Source: Rhodopseudomonas telluris
GTDB taxonomy: Bacteria > Pseudomonadota > Alphaproteobacteria > Rhizobiales > Xanthobacteraceae
Reading direction: 5' to 3'
Length of the DNA stretch: 64,000 nucleotides
NCBI RefSeq assembly: GCF_042432815.1
Contig: NZ_JBHLWM010000008.1
Span: forward strand, 1,054,001-1,118,000
Made by a program: the position numbers and the translations under genes. Shown here one piece after another: positions 1 to 7,090 of this stretch (position 1 is the stretch's first letter; every line of letters begins with the position of its first letter). The notes under the pieces were generated by a model. That model worked only from the letters and a program-made list of their open reading frames with translations, had not been told where the DNA came from and made no database searches.

Positions 1-50
1 GGCTTGGAAAGGTTCGACAGGACGTTGGTATCGAGGAGGTAAAGGGGCAT
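1..50 (-). CDS. PIN-domain (VapC-like) toxin, N-terminal fragment at window edge
   Basis: Reading the minus strand from 50 leftwards gives MPLYLLDTNVLSNLSK, the classic N-terminus of a PIN-domain ribonuclease: a hydrophobic strand, then the first metal-binding aspartate in LLDTNVLS. The rest lies outside the window, so the other catalytic acids and the length cannot be checked. VapC proteins usually sit just downstream of an antitoxin. No minus-strand antitoxin is visible between 50 and about 260. The nearest antitoxin-like gene (240-452) is on the opposite strand. The start ATG is the obvious one but has no strong ribosome binding site, and the frame stays open a little further upstream with GTG codons. 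Confidence 0.7.
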   Translation of the reverse strand, partial: MPLYLLDTNVLSNLSK

Positions 51-239
51 TCGGACCGCGAATCTCGGTTCCCGAATACCATCTTCCACCACGGCTTGAG
101 AAATGGTTAACGATCTCTAACCCACCGCGCCCTTCCGCCCGCTTTTCTCGGATAAGGGTGGGAGAGCTCCGTTTATCCAACGAATCCTTTCGTGAAAGCC
201 TCAGACGCTCTAATCTGCGTGGATTCGAGGGTTAGCCGC

Positions 240-452
240 TTGAAAAGACCGCACCAGCACATGTGGACCGAAGCCGAGGCGGTTGCGAACCCGCGCAAAT
301 TGTTTGAGGCCGTCTTGTCGGATGGACCACAACGAGTTCGTCTGCCGAACCAGGCAGACATTATCCTGACCCTCGAGCAATCTGACGAGGACGCGGAGAA
401 GAGTCTGGCCGCCCTCCTCAAGCGCCCCAATTATCCGGAGGGCACGGATTAG
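240..452 (+). CDS. Phd/YefM-like antitoxin
   Basis: This is a protein of about 70 residues beginning KRPHQHMWTEAEAV and continuing with a segment of the type 'LFEAVLSDGPQRVRLP'. That matches the Phd/YefM antitoxin fold: a W-x-x-x-E-A start, a helix, then 'GPQ-x-V' and a strand. Such antitoxins bind their own promoter and neutralise a VapC or Doc toxin. A TTG start at 240 is preferred because CGAGGG lies about 8 bases before it. GTG at 192 and ATG at 261 are alternatives. No intact toxin follows; only a short remnant is seen. The family call rests on pattern similarity and is moderate. Confidence 0.6.
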   Translation: MKRPHQHMWTEAEAVANPRKLFEAVLSDGPQRVRLPNQADIILTLEQSDEDAEKSLAALLKRPNYPEGTD

Positions 453-503
453 GTAAGCGAACAGCGCTTGCTCGATAACTCACGAAGGCGACCACACTGC
501 TAA
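453..503 (+). pseudogene. Possible decayed VapC toxin start
   Basis: Directly after the antitoxin stop, one frame reads VSEQRLLDNSRRRPHC and then stops. It recalls the VapC N-terminus 'LLDTNVLSELRRPRPH' with an internal deletion, and its first codon is GTA rather than GTG. The position is where a partner toxin should begin. The stretch is very short and could be chance. Confidence 0.25.
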
Positions 504-694
504 GTCGCACCGGACCCGTTGGAATCGACTTCCCGCATAGATGACGTCATATACGGATTTAGGTCAGGGGAATGTCCCTCGATCGTCAACACCCCGCGTC
601 TAAAGCTCGGCAGAACCACACCGTGCAGTCTTCGCAACTTCACCGAACGGAGGGATGCAGTTCGAGTATTCAATACTTCTCCGCTCTTGCAGCT

Positions 695-1411
695 TCAGGA
701 GAATGCACCATTCATCTGATTTCTAGCCACTCCGAACACGGCCTTCTGTTGGCCCAGTTTCATGGCTTCCAAAGCCGTCTTTCCGCCGAGTTCGGGGTGT
801 GCAGTCCTCAGGAATCGATAGACTAACCAGGGCTCCCTTCCGAGGACTTCGAACAGTTCGGATAATCCAGGCAACGGCATCCCGGCATCCGTAACTTGCC
901 AACTCGGATATCTGACACCGCGGGTCGCCCCTTGCAGTCCAAGAATCTCGCCCCGCCCTCGCCTGACATTGACCGTCTCGTGCGAAGCTCCGATGAGAGC
1001 GCCGAAGTCGCTCCCGGTCAGCATGTCGTCGCCTTTCAGAATTTCTGCGATCTTGAACCTTCCGCGATCTCGGGCAGCTGACAACGATGCTTCCAATGAC
1101 GAGACATTCAACGAAGCAAGGGTGACGAGGCTGCCGATCGCTTTCGCGCTGCCGTCTGGCGACACCTCCACCGTGAAGCGAACGGGTTGACCGACCTTTT
1201 TGGCCTTCTTCGCTCCAGCTGAGTACCATTTGAAAAATTCGACGCTCACACACTTCTCGATCGATCTCGGATTCGTTTTCGCCGAGATCTTCTGCTTCTT
1301 TCTGGGGATGACGATTTGTGCGGTACCCATTCCTCCATCCGGGCTGACACGCACTTTTCTGCGCTTCTTCGTTGCGCTCACTGCGCGATCTCGTTCCCGT
1401 GTTTGCACCAT
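695..1411 (-). CDS. Antitoxin-like protein with C-terminal Xre/MbcA/ParS toxin-binding domain
   Basis: This is a 238-residue protein. The N-terminal 60 residues are basic and low in structure (repeated KKRRK, RKKQK). The middle (about 125-175) resembles a helix-turn-helix, with LTGSDFGALIGAS and then VNVRRGRGEILGL. The C-terminus has the typical toxin-binding ending: FEVLGREPWLVYRFLRT, HPELGGKTALEAM, then a helix. In known pairs this domain binds a RES- or MbcT-type toxin that degrades NAD, encoded just downstream. Here the downstream side (minus strand, below 695) has no RES gene, so it seems to be an orphan. It could act as a stand-alone regulator or as a remnant of a toxin-antitoxin pair. 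Confidence 0.6.
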   Translation of the reverse strand: MVQTRERDRAVSATKKRRKVRVSPDGGMGTAQIVIPRKKQKISAKTNPRSIEKCVSVEFFKWYSAGAKKAKKVGQPVRFTVEVSPDGSAKAIGSLVTLASLNVSSLEASLSAARDRGRFKIAEILKGDDMLTGSDFGALIGASHETVNVRRGRGEILGLQGATRGVRYPSWQVTDAGMPLPGLSELFEVLGREPWLVYRFLRTAHPELGGKTALEAMKLGQQKAVFGVARNQMNGAFS

Positions 1412-1675
1412 AACGAACCTCCATCACTCGACATCGCATCGAACTGCAGGGTCGTCAAGTTCGTCAGGTTCACCAGATGATGCCAGTCGAGCTATCGCTC
1501 TCTACAGGCGGCCGAATATCGTCCTCGCCGTTGGGGCTGTCCGCCGAAGCGGACGGTCCATGCGCAGTCTGCTTCCGAAATGGTCACGCTTCCAGAACCT
1601 CATTCTTTCCGCAGCGAGAGACAATCGTGAGTGTTGTTACTGCGTATCTTGATTGAAGGTCTAGACAAATCTGGA
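1412..1675. other. Intergenic stretch without a supported gene
   Basis: Reading frames here are shadows or lack family resemblance. It would contain the promoter of the minus-strand antitoxin-like gene and the 3' end of the TPR-PIN gene. Nothing else was seen. Confidence 0.4.
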
Positions 1676-4600
1676 TCACCACCTCCTCTTTCGCACCTTC
1701 TTTCTTGCATCAGAGGTCGTCGGTGTCTTTGGCGAAAGGTCTTCCGCCCTAATAAAATGGCCACGGAGCCATCCGAGCATGTAGCTTGACAGACCGGGGC
1801 GACCCCGACACCAAGAGATTACTGCGGTCAAGATTGGTATCCAATCGTCCTTCCGATGTTCAAGAAGAGCAGAAAGCCCAAGGCCGGTCGCTGCTTGGGC
1901 CTTTGGTTCAGGAAGAAATGACGTGGGCGGCCACAAGAATTCCAAGAATTCTTCGAATACTAACATATGAGACTGCATATCCGCGTTTGGACCAGCGAAC
2001 ATCGTCAGAACGGATTTGAGGTTAGGAAGCCCGCTTTCGTCTTTTAGAGCGATCAAGAACAGCAACCCGCTGGTAACAGATAGATGCCCGTGCCCGTAAG
2101 TTGCCAGACCAACGACGCAACCTGCGTAATCTGACGGACTCAGCTGGTTCATTTCGCAGGCGGCCGCAAGAGCAGCCTGAAGCCAAACGCCGTTACAACC
2201 AATGGCAAACTTTGCAATTTGGCGGTATCGCATATCATCGGAAATAATGACAAATTTGGAATCCGCTGCGAGAAGAGCAGCATCCAGAAATCGACTTCCG
2301 CCCACCTTGAGGAGCAGCTCTGCATTCTCCGAAAGCATATCAGGCATAATCACTGAGACCACGTCGCAGTTCTCATCGATTATTTTCCGGACCCGCTCAA
2401 AATGAGCGATCTGCCTATCGCGAAATTCGTCTGTGATCTCGTCACGATAGAAAATCCCGTCGCGATACTCGACGGTCATCTGCTGCTTCCCTCGGCCTTC
2501 CTCCGCACGTTCGAGCATCCGCTCGATCATTTCTATTGTGGCGCTCGGTGTCTGTAGCCTTCCGAAGAACGTTTTGAGAGCCGGAAGCGCTCCCGTATCG
2601 GCCGCCACCCACGCAGTGTATGGGTCAAGAACCGCTCCCTGTCCTCGGTGACGCTTTGCCAACTGCACAGCATTAGTGAGCTCTTCCTTGTCGCCGCTGC
2701 AGGTGACAATCTGGCCTCCAAGCTGCCGAATGTACTGAGCAAAGCCGACGACCCCACCACCCTGCCCGCGAGCAGCGATAGCAAGCGGGATGGAGTTCTC
2801 CCTGTATAGGCGAACTCGATTGGCATTTTGCTCAGCGCGCCGCCGGATGACGTCCAGGACGGCGTCTACGTTTCCTTCGGCTGCATTGAAGCGGACGAGC
2901 CCTGGATTGTCTGGAAAACGAGTCTCAAACTCCTCCAAAACCCTATGATGGAGATGGAGGTATTTGCTACGTACCTCAATCACTGTCCAAACCAGCGAGG
3001 AGCCCACCCCGGGTCTTTCAAGTTCGACCGTTTGCCCCCTGGTCAGCCCTAGAAAGCGCGGCGCTATTCCAGAATTTGGCGAAAGCACCCTTATTCCGAA
3101 GAAATCGCCACCATCATCAATGACAAAATCCTGCTGCTGACCATCGGAAGCCTTTATCGAGAGATGAGTTCCGACGCTTACAGACGCGGCTTCGAACATC
3201 GGGTTTGATTCAAGCATCATGCCCAACCCGGCATAGCCGAGAACCACGCCTGCGTTTTCAGAGTTTCCGCGAACGAGGTCATAGGCAACCGGATATGCTC
3301 GCTCTGGATGTCCGTTCATGGACACTTGCTGTGCGATTGCCATAATGAATTCTGGCGGGCCTACCAGACTTGGTAAATCGACTGCGTTCGACAATGCGAG
3401 AGCACCCGCTTTGTCATTCGAACGAACGAGAGCTTGCATCAGCCGCAGAACGACAAAAACATTCGTTGGATCTTTAACATGGAGACTGCGAAGGAGCTTT
3501 ATCGCTTCGGGCAGCCGACCGACATCGACCAACACACTGGCGTGCGCTTGCTTGATGGTATCGATGTTGCGCAATTTGGGGGGAAGCTTGTCAAAGAAGG
3601 CGATGTTTCTCTGACGATGGGGGTGTTCATTCGCGTGAGCGACCGCCAGTCGTTCATAGTCGCGCTCAAACCCTTCTGGTGGAAGATGCCCGTCTAAAAG
3701 ATCAATGACGCACGTGGGGGCCTGCGACTTCTCGGCGAAGCTGGCTAGCATCAGCCTTGTTGCAATGTGGGAGTCGTTCTGTACCGCACCGACGGCCGCT
3801 TCGAAGGCGACCTTTGAGAGATCATCAAGACCAAGGTGTTTCGCAACTTGCGCGATGAGGGTCAGGCCGCGCGGATTGTCTCGATTGCCTTCGATGAGGA
3901 TCGCGATCGGCGATGAATCGATTGCGCTTCCGTCGACAGGCCGTCCACTCTCCATGATCGGCGCCAGAGCAATTGCGATCTCTACAACACCTTTCTCAAC
4001 ATCTGGAATAGCTCCCTTTTTGAAAAGATCAGCTGCCCGGCCCCATTCGTTGTTTCCCACTGCGATAATCCCGGCGTGGAATGCCAGCTCGGGATCATCA
4101 GGCATCAATGAGATCAGCCGTGACGCGAGCTTCATCTGATCGAAGCTCATAGCAATCATAACCGCATTCCGAACAATATCGGCATAGGTAATTGCCTCAT
4201 CGGCTATACGCTCTGCTAGAGCGACAGCCTTCTCTCGATCATGAAGAAGCCGATACGCGATCATCGCGTTTGCTAACGTCTGCGGCGCGTCATCGAGACG
4301 GCTCTTCAGACGCCAGGGCTTTGCTTGCCAATCTGCGTCGAGGACCTCAGCAGCGTTCCTCAGCTGCTCGCGTTGATCGTCGCGATAGATCTGGGTGCGT
4401 TGGGCGGTCTCGTCCCGCAAAATCTCCTCAACGTATGAGGCGGCAGCCATGACCTGCAGGTGCTTAGACTCAGGATATCGTTCCAAGGCAGAACGGGTCC
4501 AGTTCCACCAAGCTGGACATTGGTTGCGAGCGCGCAGAAAGACGGCTTCAGCGACCGCCATCGGCTCTTTGTCTCGAAGAGCGTCTGGAATTCCGTCGAG

Positions 4601-5071
4601 CCCGTCGGTTACGCTCGGAACGCTTGCAGCAATTTGAGGTAGATAGGATGCGAGAGTATCGTTCTCTGGATCGGCAGCGAGCCTTTCTCTTCCGAATTTA
4701 TACGCTTCTTCTGCGTCTCCACCGAGCCACAACGCCAATGCGCGGTTTGCGATCGCCCGACGATCTTCGGGAGCCTCTTCATAGGCTTCAAGTAACCATT
4801 TGACGGCTTGCTCCGCATCACCTTGTTCAAGGTGCTGAATGCCGATGTTCGCCTTTGCCCGAAAGCGAATTATCGGACTTGCATCATTAGGCAAGCTATC
4901 GAGAAAGCTTTGAAAAACCTGCAAGTTGCTTTTCGGATCGGAGCTCTTGGCATTGTCTCTTAGGCGGTCGAGTTGATCGGAGAGATATTGTTCATGAGCA
5001 GGGACCGGAGCGCTATCAAGGCCACCCGAGAGATGCGGCACACCCCGGCTGTCCAAGACCCGATGCATCAT
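1676..5071 (-). CDS. TPR / GreAB-C-like / PIN conflict-system protein
   Basis: This is a 1131-residue cytosolic protein. Residues about 60-630 are helical repeats of TPR type (for example LEQGDAEQAVKWLLEAYEEA near 80-100 and LVDVGRLPEAIKLLRSL near 514-530). Residues about 645-720 look like the C-terminal domain of GreA/GreB (VLSPNSGIAPRFLGLTRGQ). Residues about 810-970 look like a PIN nuclease: VLDPYTAWVA supplies an aspartate near 816, then come glutamates near 847-850, and VIISDDMRYR supplies Asp945-Asp946. The order TPR, GreAB-C, PIN matches a conflict-system architecture described by comparative genomics. The inference is that TPRs sense or bind a partner, the Gre-like domain contacts RNA polymerase, and PIN cuts RNA. 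A small gene 137 bases upstream on the same strand is the probable partner. The start is the first ATG of the open frame; the true N-terminus is uncertain. Confidence 0.75.
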   Translation of the reverse strand: MMHRVLDSRGVPHLSGGLDSAPVPAHEQYLSDQLDRLRDNAKSSDPKSNLQVFQSFLDSLPNDASPIIRFRAKANIGIQHLEQGDAEQAVKWLLEAYEEAPEDRRAIANRALALWLGGDAEEAYKFGRERLAADPENDTLASYLPQIAASVPSVTDGLDGIPDALRDKEPMAVAEAVFLRARNQCPAWWNWTRSALERYPESKHLQVMAAASYVEEILRDETAQRTQIYRDDQREQLRNAAEVLDADWQAKPWRLKSRLDDAPQTLANAMIAYRLLHDREKAVALAERIADEAITYADIVRNAVMIAMSFDQMKLASRLISLMPDDPELAFHAGIIAVGNNEWGRAADLFKKGAIPDVEKGVVEIAIALAPIMESGRPVDGSAIDSSPIAILIEGNRDNPRGLTLIAQVAKHLGLDDLSKVAFEAAVGAVQNDSHIATRLMLASFAEKSQAPTCVIDLLDGHLPPEGFERDYERLAVAHANEHPHRQRNIAFFDKLPPKLRNIDTIKQAHASVLVDVGRLPEAIKLLRSLHVKDPTNVFVVLRLMQALVRSNDKAGALALSNAVDLPSLVGPPEFIMAIAQQVSMNGHPERAYPVAYDLVRGNSENAGVVLGYAGLGMMLESNPMFEAASVSVGTHLSIKASDGQQQDFVIDDGGDFFGIRVLSPNSGIAPRFLGLTRGQTVELERPGVGSSLVWTVIEVRSKYLHLHHRVLEEFETRFPDNPGLVRFNAAEGNVDAVLDVIRRRAEQNANRVRLYRENSIPLAIAARGQGGGVVGFAQYIRQLGGQIVTCSGDKEELTNAVQLAKRHRGQGAVLDPYTAWVAADTGALPALKTFFGRLQTPSATIEMIERMLERAEEGRGKQQMTVEYRDGIFYRDEITDEFRDRQIAHFERVRKIIDENCDVVSVIMPDMLSENAELLLKVGGSRFLDAALLAADSKFVIISDDMRYRQIAKFAIGCNGVWLQAALAAACEMNQLSPSDYAGCVVGLATYGHGHLSVTSGLLFLIALKDESGLPNLKSVLTMFAGPNADMQSHMLVFEEFLEFLWPPTSFLPEPKAQAATGLGLSALLEHRKDDWIPILTAVISWCRGRPGLSSYMLGWLRGHFIRAEDLSPKTPTTSDARKKVRKRRW

Positions 5072-5208
5072 AGCTTCGAGCTGGCCAACGTCGGCACCGA
5101 TGTTGGTCGTGATTTGAACAACTTCTCCAGCGCTTGCGCTGATCTGAACGCTGCTGGATTGATCCGTGTAGGTAACCGGCGCGCTGTTCGGACCGGAAAG
5201 CGCGCCGG

Positions 5209-5670
5209 TTATTTTCCCGGGTCTTTCCCGGGATTCATCCGTATGCCTTCGATTGTAACGTCTTTATCAGCCTTCACCTTCACCACGACTTCGCTGGCGT
5301 TGTGAACCTCGCGAATGAAAGCACTTCCTCCAGCAACGATGTCCAGACCAACACGAGCGTGGGCTGCGGATGATCCAGCGACGTCCTCCTTGAGGGCCTG
5401 AACCAGAGCCTTCACGAATGGCTCGATCTGGGATGCTTCGTCGGCCTCAAGGGTGCCACCAACATAAACTTCAAGGTCGTTCTTACCTTGCTCTTGCGTG
5501 GCGGGATCTTCGAGTTTGGCAAGCGCCTTGGTCGCCCGCGGGCCAAAGAGTTCACCTACCTTCTCCTTGAGATTGCGGTAGGCGTCCTTGGTACCTTCCT
5601 TGACCAGTTCTGTGCCTGCTGCGGCCGCACCTGCCAGAAGCAGTGTCGTTAGAGTGATCGGATCAGCCAT
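5209..5670 (-). CDS. Small helical partner of the TPR-PIN protein
   Basis: This is a 153-residue protein beginning MADPITLTTLLLAGAAAAG, a hydrophobic stretch that may be a helix or weak membrane segment. An amphipathic part (VKEGTKDAYRNLKEKV) and a long helical middle follow. A beta-rich C-terminus (about 110-150) contains ASEVVVKVKADKDVTI. Short proteins of this style often stand next to large bacterial effector proteins and are thought to act as adaptors or death-like or amyloid-like signalling partners. That function is inference, as I do not recognise a named family. It is encoded first in a two-gene unit with the TPR/GreAB-C/PIN gene, and an intergenic region of about 350 bases separates it from the divergent cluster. 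Confidence 0.6.
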   Translation of the reverse strand: MADPITLTTLLLAGAAAAGTELVKEGTKDAYRNLKEKVGELFGPRATKALAKLEDPATQEQGKNDLEVYVGGTLEADEASQIEPFVKALVQALKEDVAGSSAAHARVGLDIVAGGSAFIREVHNASEVVVKVKADKDVTIEGIRMNPGKDPGK

Positions 5671-6017
5671 AATGTTTCCCAGCTACCAAAACGGTGTAGC
5701 AATCCCACGCCAAGCGATTGAAGATCATCACAAACTGAAATCGACTTCAGCAGAGTCTGACATCAGTCCACCTTTGCATAGTGGTCAATTGATCATTTCC
5801 GGGGAAAAGCTTGGCCCAAAAATTCCTCGTTGACATCGGCACAAAGTTCGCTATTTGTTCTCGTCATGTCAAGCGCGTTCACCAGCCCCAACATCTCCAG
5901 AAAGCGCCTCCAGCGCACCGCTGAGCCGCGCTTTTCTTACATACGCTGATACCCACGACGCCTCGCTTTTGAAGGTATCGCGGATACCGCCCAATTTGTT
6001 TGGGGGACTAGCGTATC
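5671..6017. other. Divergent intergenic region
   Basis: About 350 bases lie between the TPR-PIN unit (minus) and the TnsA-like/DUF6634/AAA-M41 unit (plus). It must hold promoters for both. It is richer in A and T than its neighbours. I found no convincing gene or clear palindrome. Confidence 0.4.
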
Positions 6018-6662
6018 ATGTCCAGACCTCAGCGCTCTGACTACCAACAGCATCAGCTCTCGAAGCTTCTTCAGCGCACCCGTGATGAGGCTGCAGCTCT
6101 CTTCTTTGCTCCAAAGAGCACGATGCGGTGCATCGGGCCTGCGATCTTTCGGACGCGATTAGCGCGCGACGTGGGTTGCTTGCTCGACGTCGATCCATCG
6201 GTGACGTCATGGACGTGCCTGCCGCTGGTTCTGAGCCATCGGATCCACCACCACGTCCCAGATTTCTTGGTGACCAGGCCGGAGGGCGTAAGCCTGCTCG
6301 ATGCCCATCCATCGCTTGTGAAGCGGCCCCCTCCTGACTGGCTCGGCGAAACAGCTCAGGCGATGGGCTACAAATACGAAAAGCGCGAGGAAGCCGAGCT
6401 GCGTGGCAGCATCAGGCTCGAGAACGCCCATGATCTTCTTCAATACGCGGGTTACAGAGCATCGCTTGGCGATCGCATCCGTATCCTCGCCCTTCTGGAA
6501 GAAAACGGCTCGTTGCCGCTCTCAAGCTGCCTGGAGGCCGTTCGGAGCGGGCATGACGCGATAGCAGTCATCGCTTCGCTGGCGCTGCAGCGCTTCATTG
6601 AGATCGAACTCGACGACGCCCGCATCGGCCCCAGCACCATGGTCTCCCGCTTCCGCGGCTGA
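6018..6662 (+). CDS. TnsA-fold protein with replaced nuclease residues
   Basis: This is a 214-residue protein. Its N-terminal half aligns by eye with TnsA-type endonucleases: FRTRLARDVGCLLDVDPSV corresponds to the usual 'ES-x-LERD...L..HP-x-V' helix, and HHHVPDFLVTRPEGVSLLDAHP to the 'D-F-x-V...V-x-K' core. The first glutamate is replaced, and the lysine of the core is a histidine (LLDAHP), so only the PDF aspartate remains. The C-terminal part (about 145-214) looks like a winged helix (DRIRILALLEENGSLPLSS). TnsA normally cuts DNA in Tn7-type transposition. Here the protein may be a DNA-binding pseudo-nuclease. The start ATG has a GGGGGA motif upstream. It leads a three-gene plus-strand cluster with the DUF6634-like and AAA+/M41 genes, with small gaps. 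Confidence 0.6.
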   Translation: MSRPQRSDYQQHQLSKLLQRTRDEAAALFFAPKSTMRCIGPAIFRTRLARDVGCLLDVDPSVTSWTCLPLVLSHRIHHHVPDFLVTRPEGVSLLDAHPSLVKRPPPDWLGETAQAMGYKYEKREEAELRGSIRLENAHDLLQYAGYRASLGDRIRILALLEENGSLPLSSCLEAVRSGHDAIAVIASLALQRFIEIELDDARIGPSTMVSRFRG

Positions 6663-6730
6663 TCCCTTCCTTCTTCTCCGACCACCTTGACCGAGCGCAC
6701 CTCGTGCGTCCGGAAGCAATGGAGCACGTC

Positions 6731-7066
6731 ATGTCGTATTTGGTCACCGGTCGCATCCCCGTGCCAGAGCTTCAACCTGATATCGAGCGCCTACGTCGTC
6801 TGGTAGAAGACCTTGAACGCATTCGGCTTGGGGACCATCCCAGCTCGGACAGAATTGCCAACGCACCGATCTTGAACTCCTGGGAAATGGCCCACCGCCC
6901 CGATCTGTGCCTCACCGGTGTCGTCACTGGTCACCCGATCCTCCATAACGACAAAGAAATTCACACATCAGCTTTGTGGGTGATTTCCCCAGTCCTTGGA
7001 TACGCGAGGACATTCTCGCGCCTGTATCGGCTTGGAAGTCCTTTCGCCGATCCAAGTCTCCATTGA
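6731..7066 (+). CDS. DUF6634-like small protein
   Basis: This protein of about 111 residues has a helical N-terminus (IERLRRLVEDLERIRLG) followed by a conserved-looking block: IANAPILNSWEMAHR, TGVVTGHPIL and VLGYARTFSRLYRLG. This pattern fits the DUF6634 family of small rhizobial proteins of unknown function as I remember it; the match needs confirmation by profile search. An ATG at 6731 is chosen because GGAG stands 6 bases before it; ATG 6719 and GTG 6704 are in-frame alternatives. It lies between the TnsA-like gene and the AAA+/M41 gene, 24 bases before the latter, so co-transcription is likely. No function is known. Confidence 0.6.
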   Translation: MSYLVTGRIPVPELQPDIERLRRLVEDLERIRLGDHPSSDRIANAPILNSWEMAHRPDLCLTGVVTGHPILHNDKEIHTSALWVISPVLGYARTFSRLYRLGSPFADPSLH

Positions 7067-7090
7067 GCGTGTGGATCTCCGGAGACAGCC

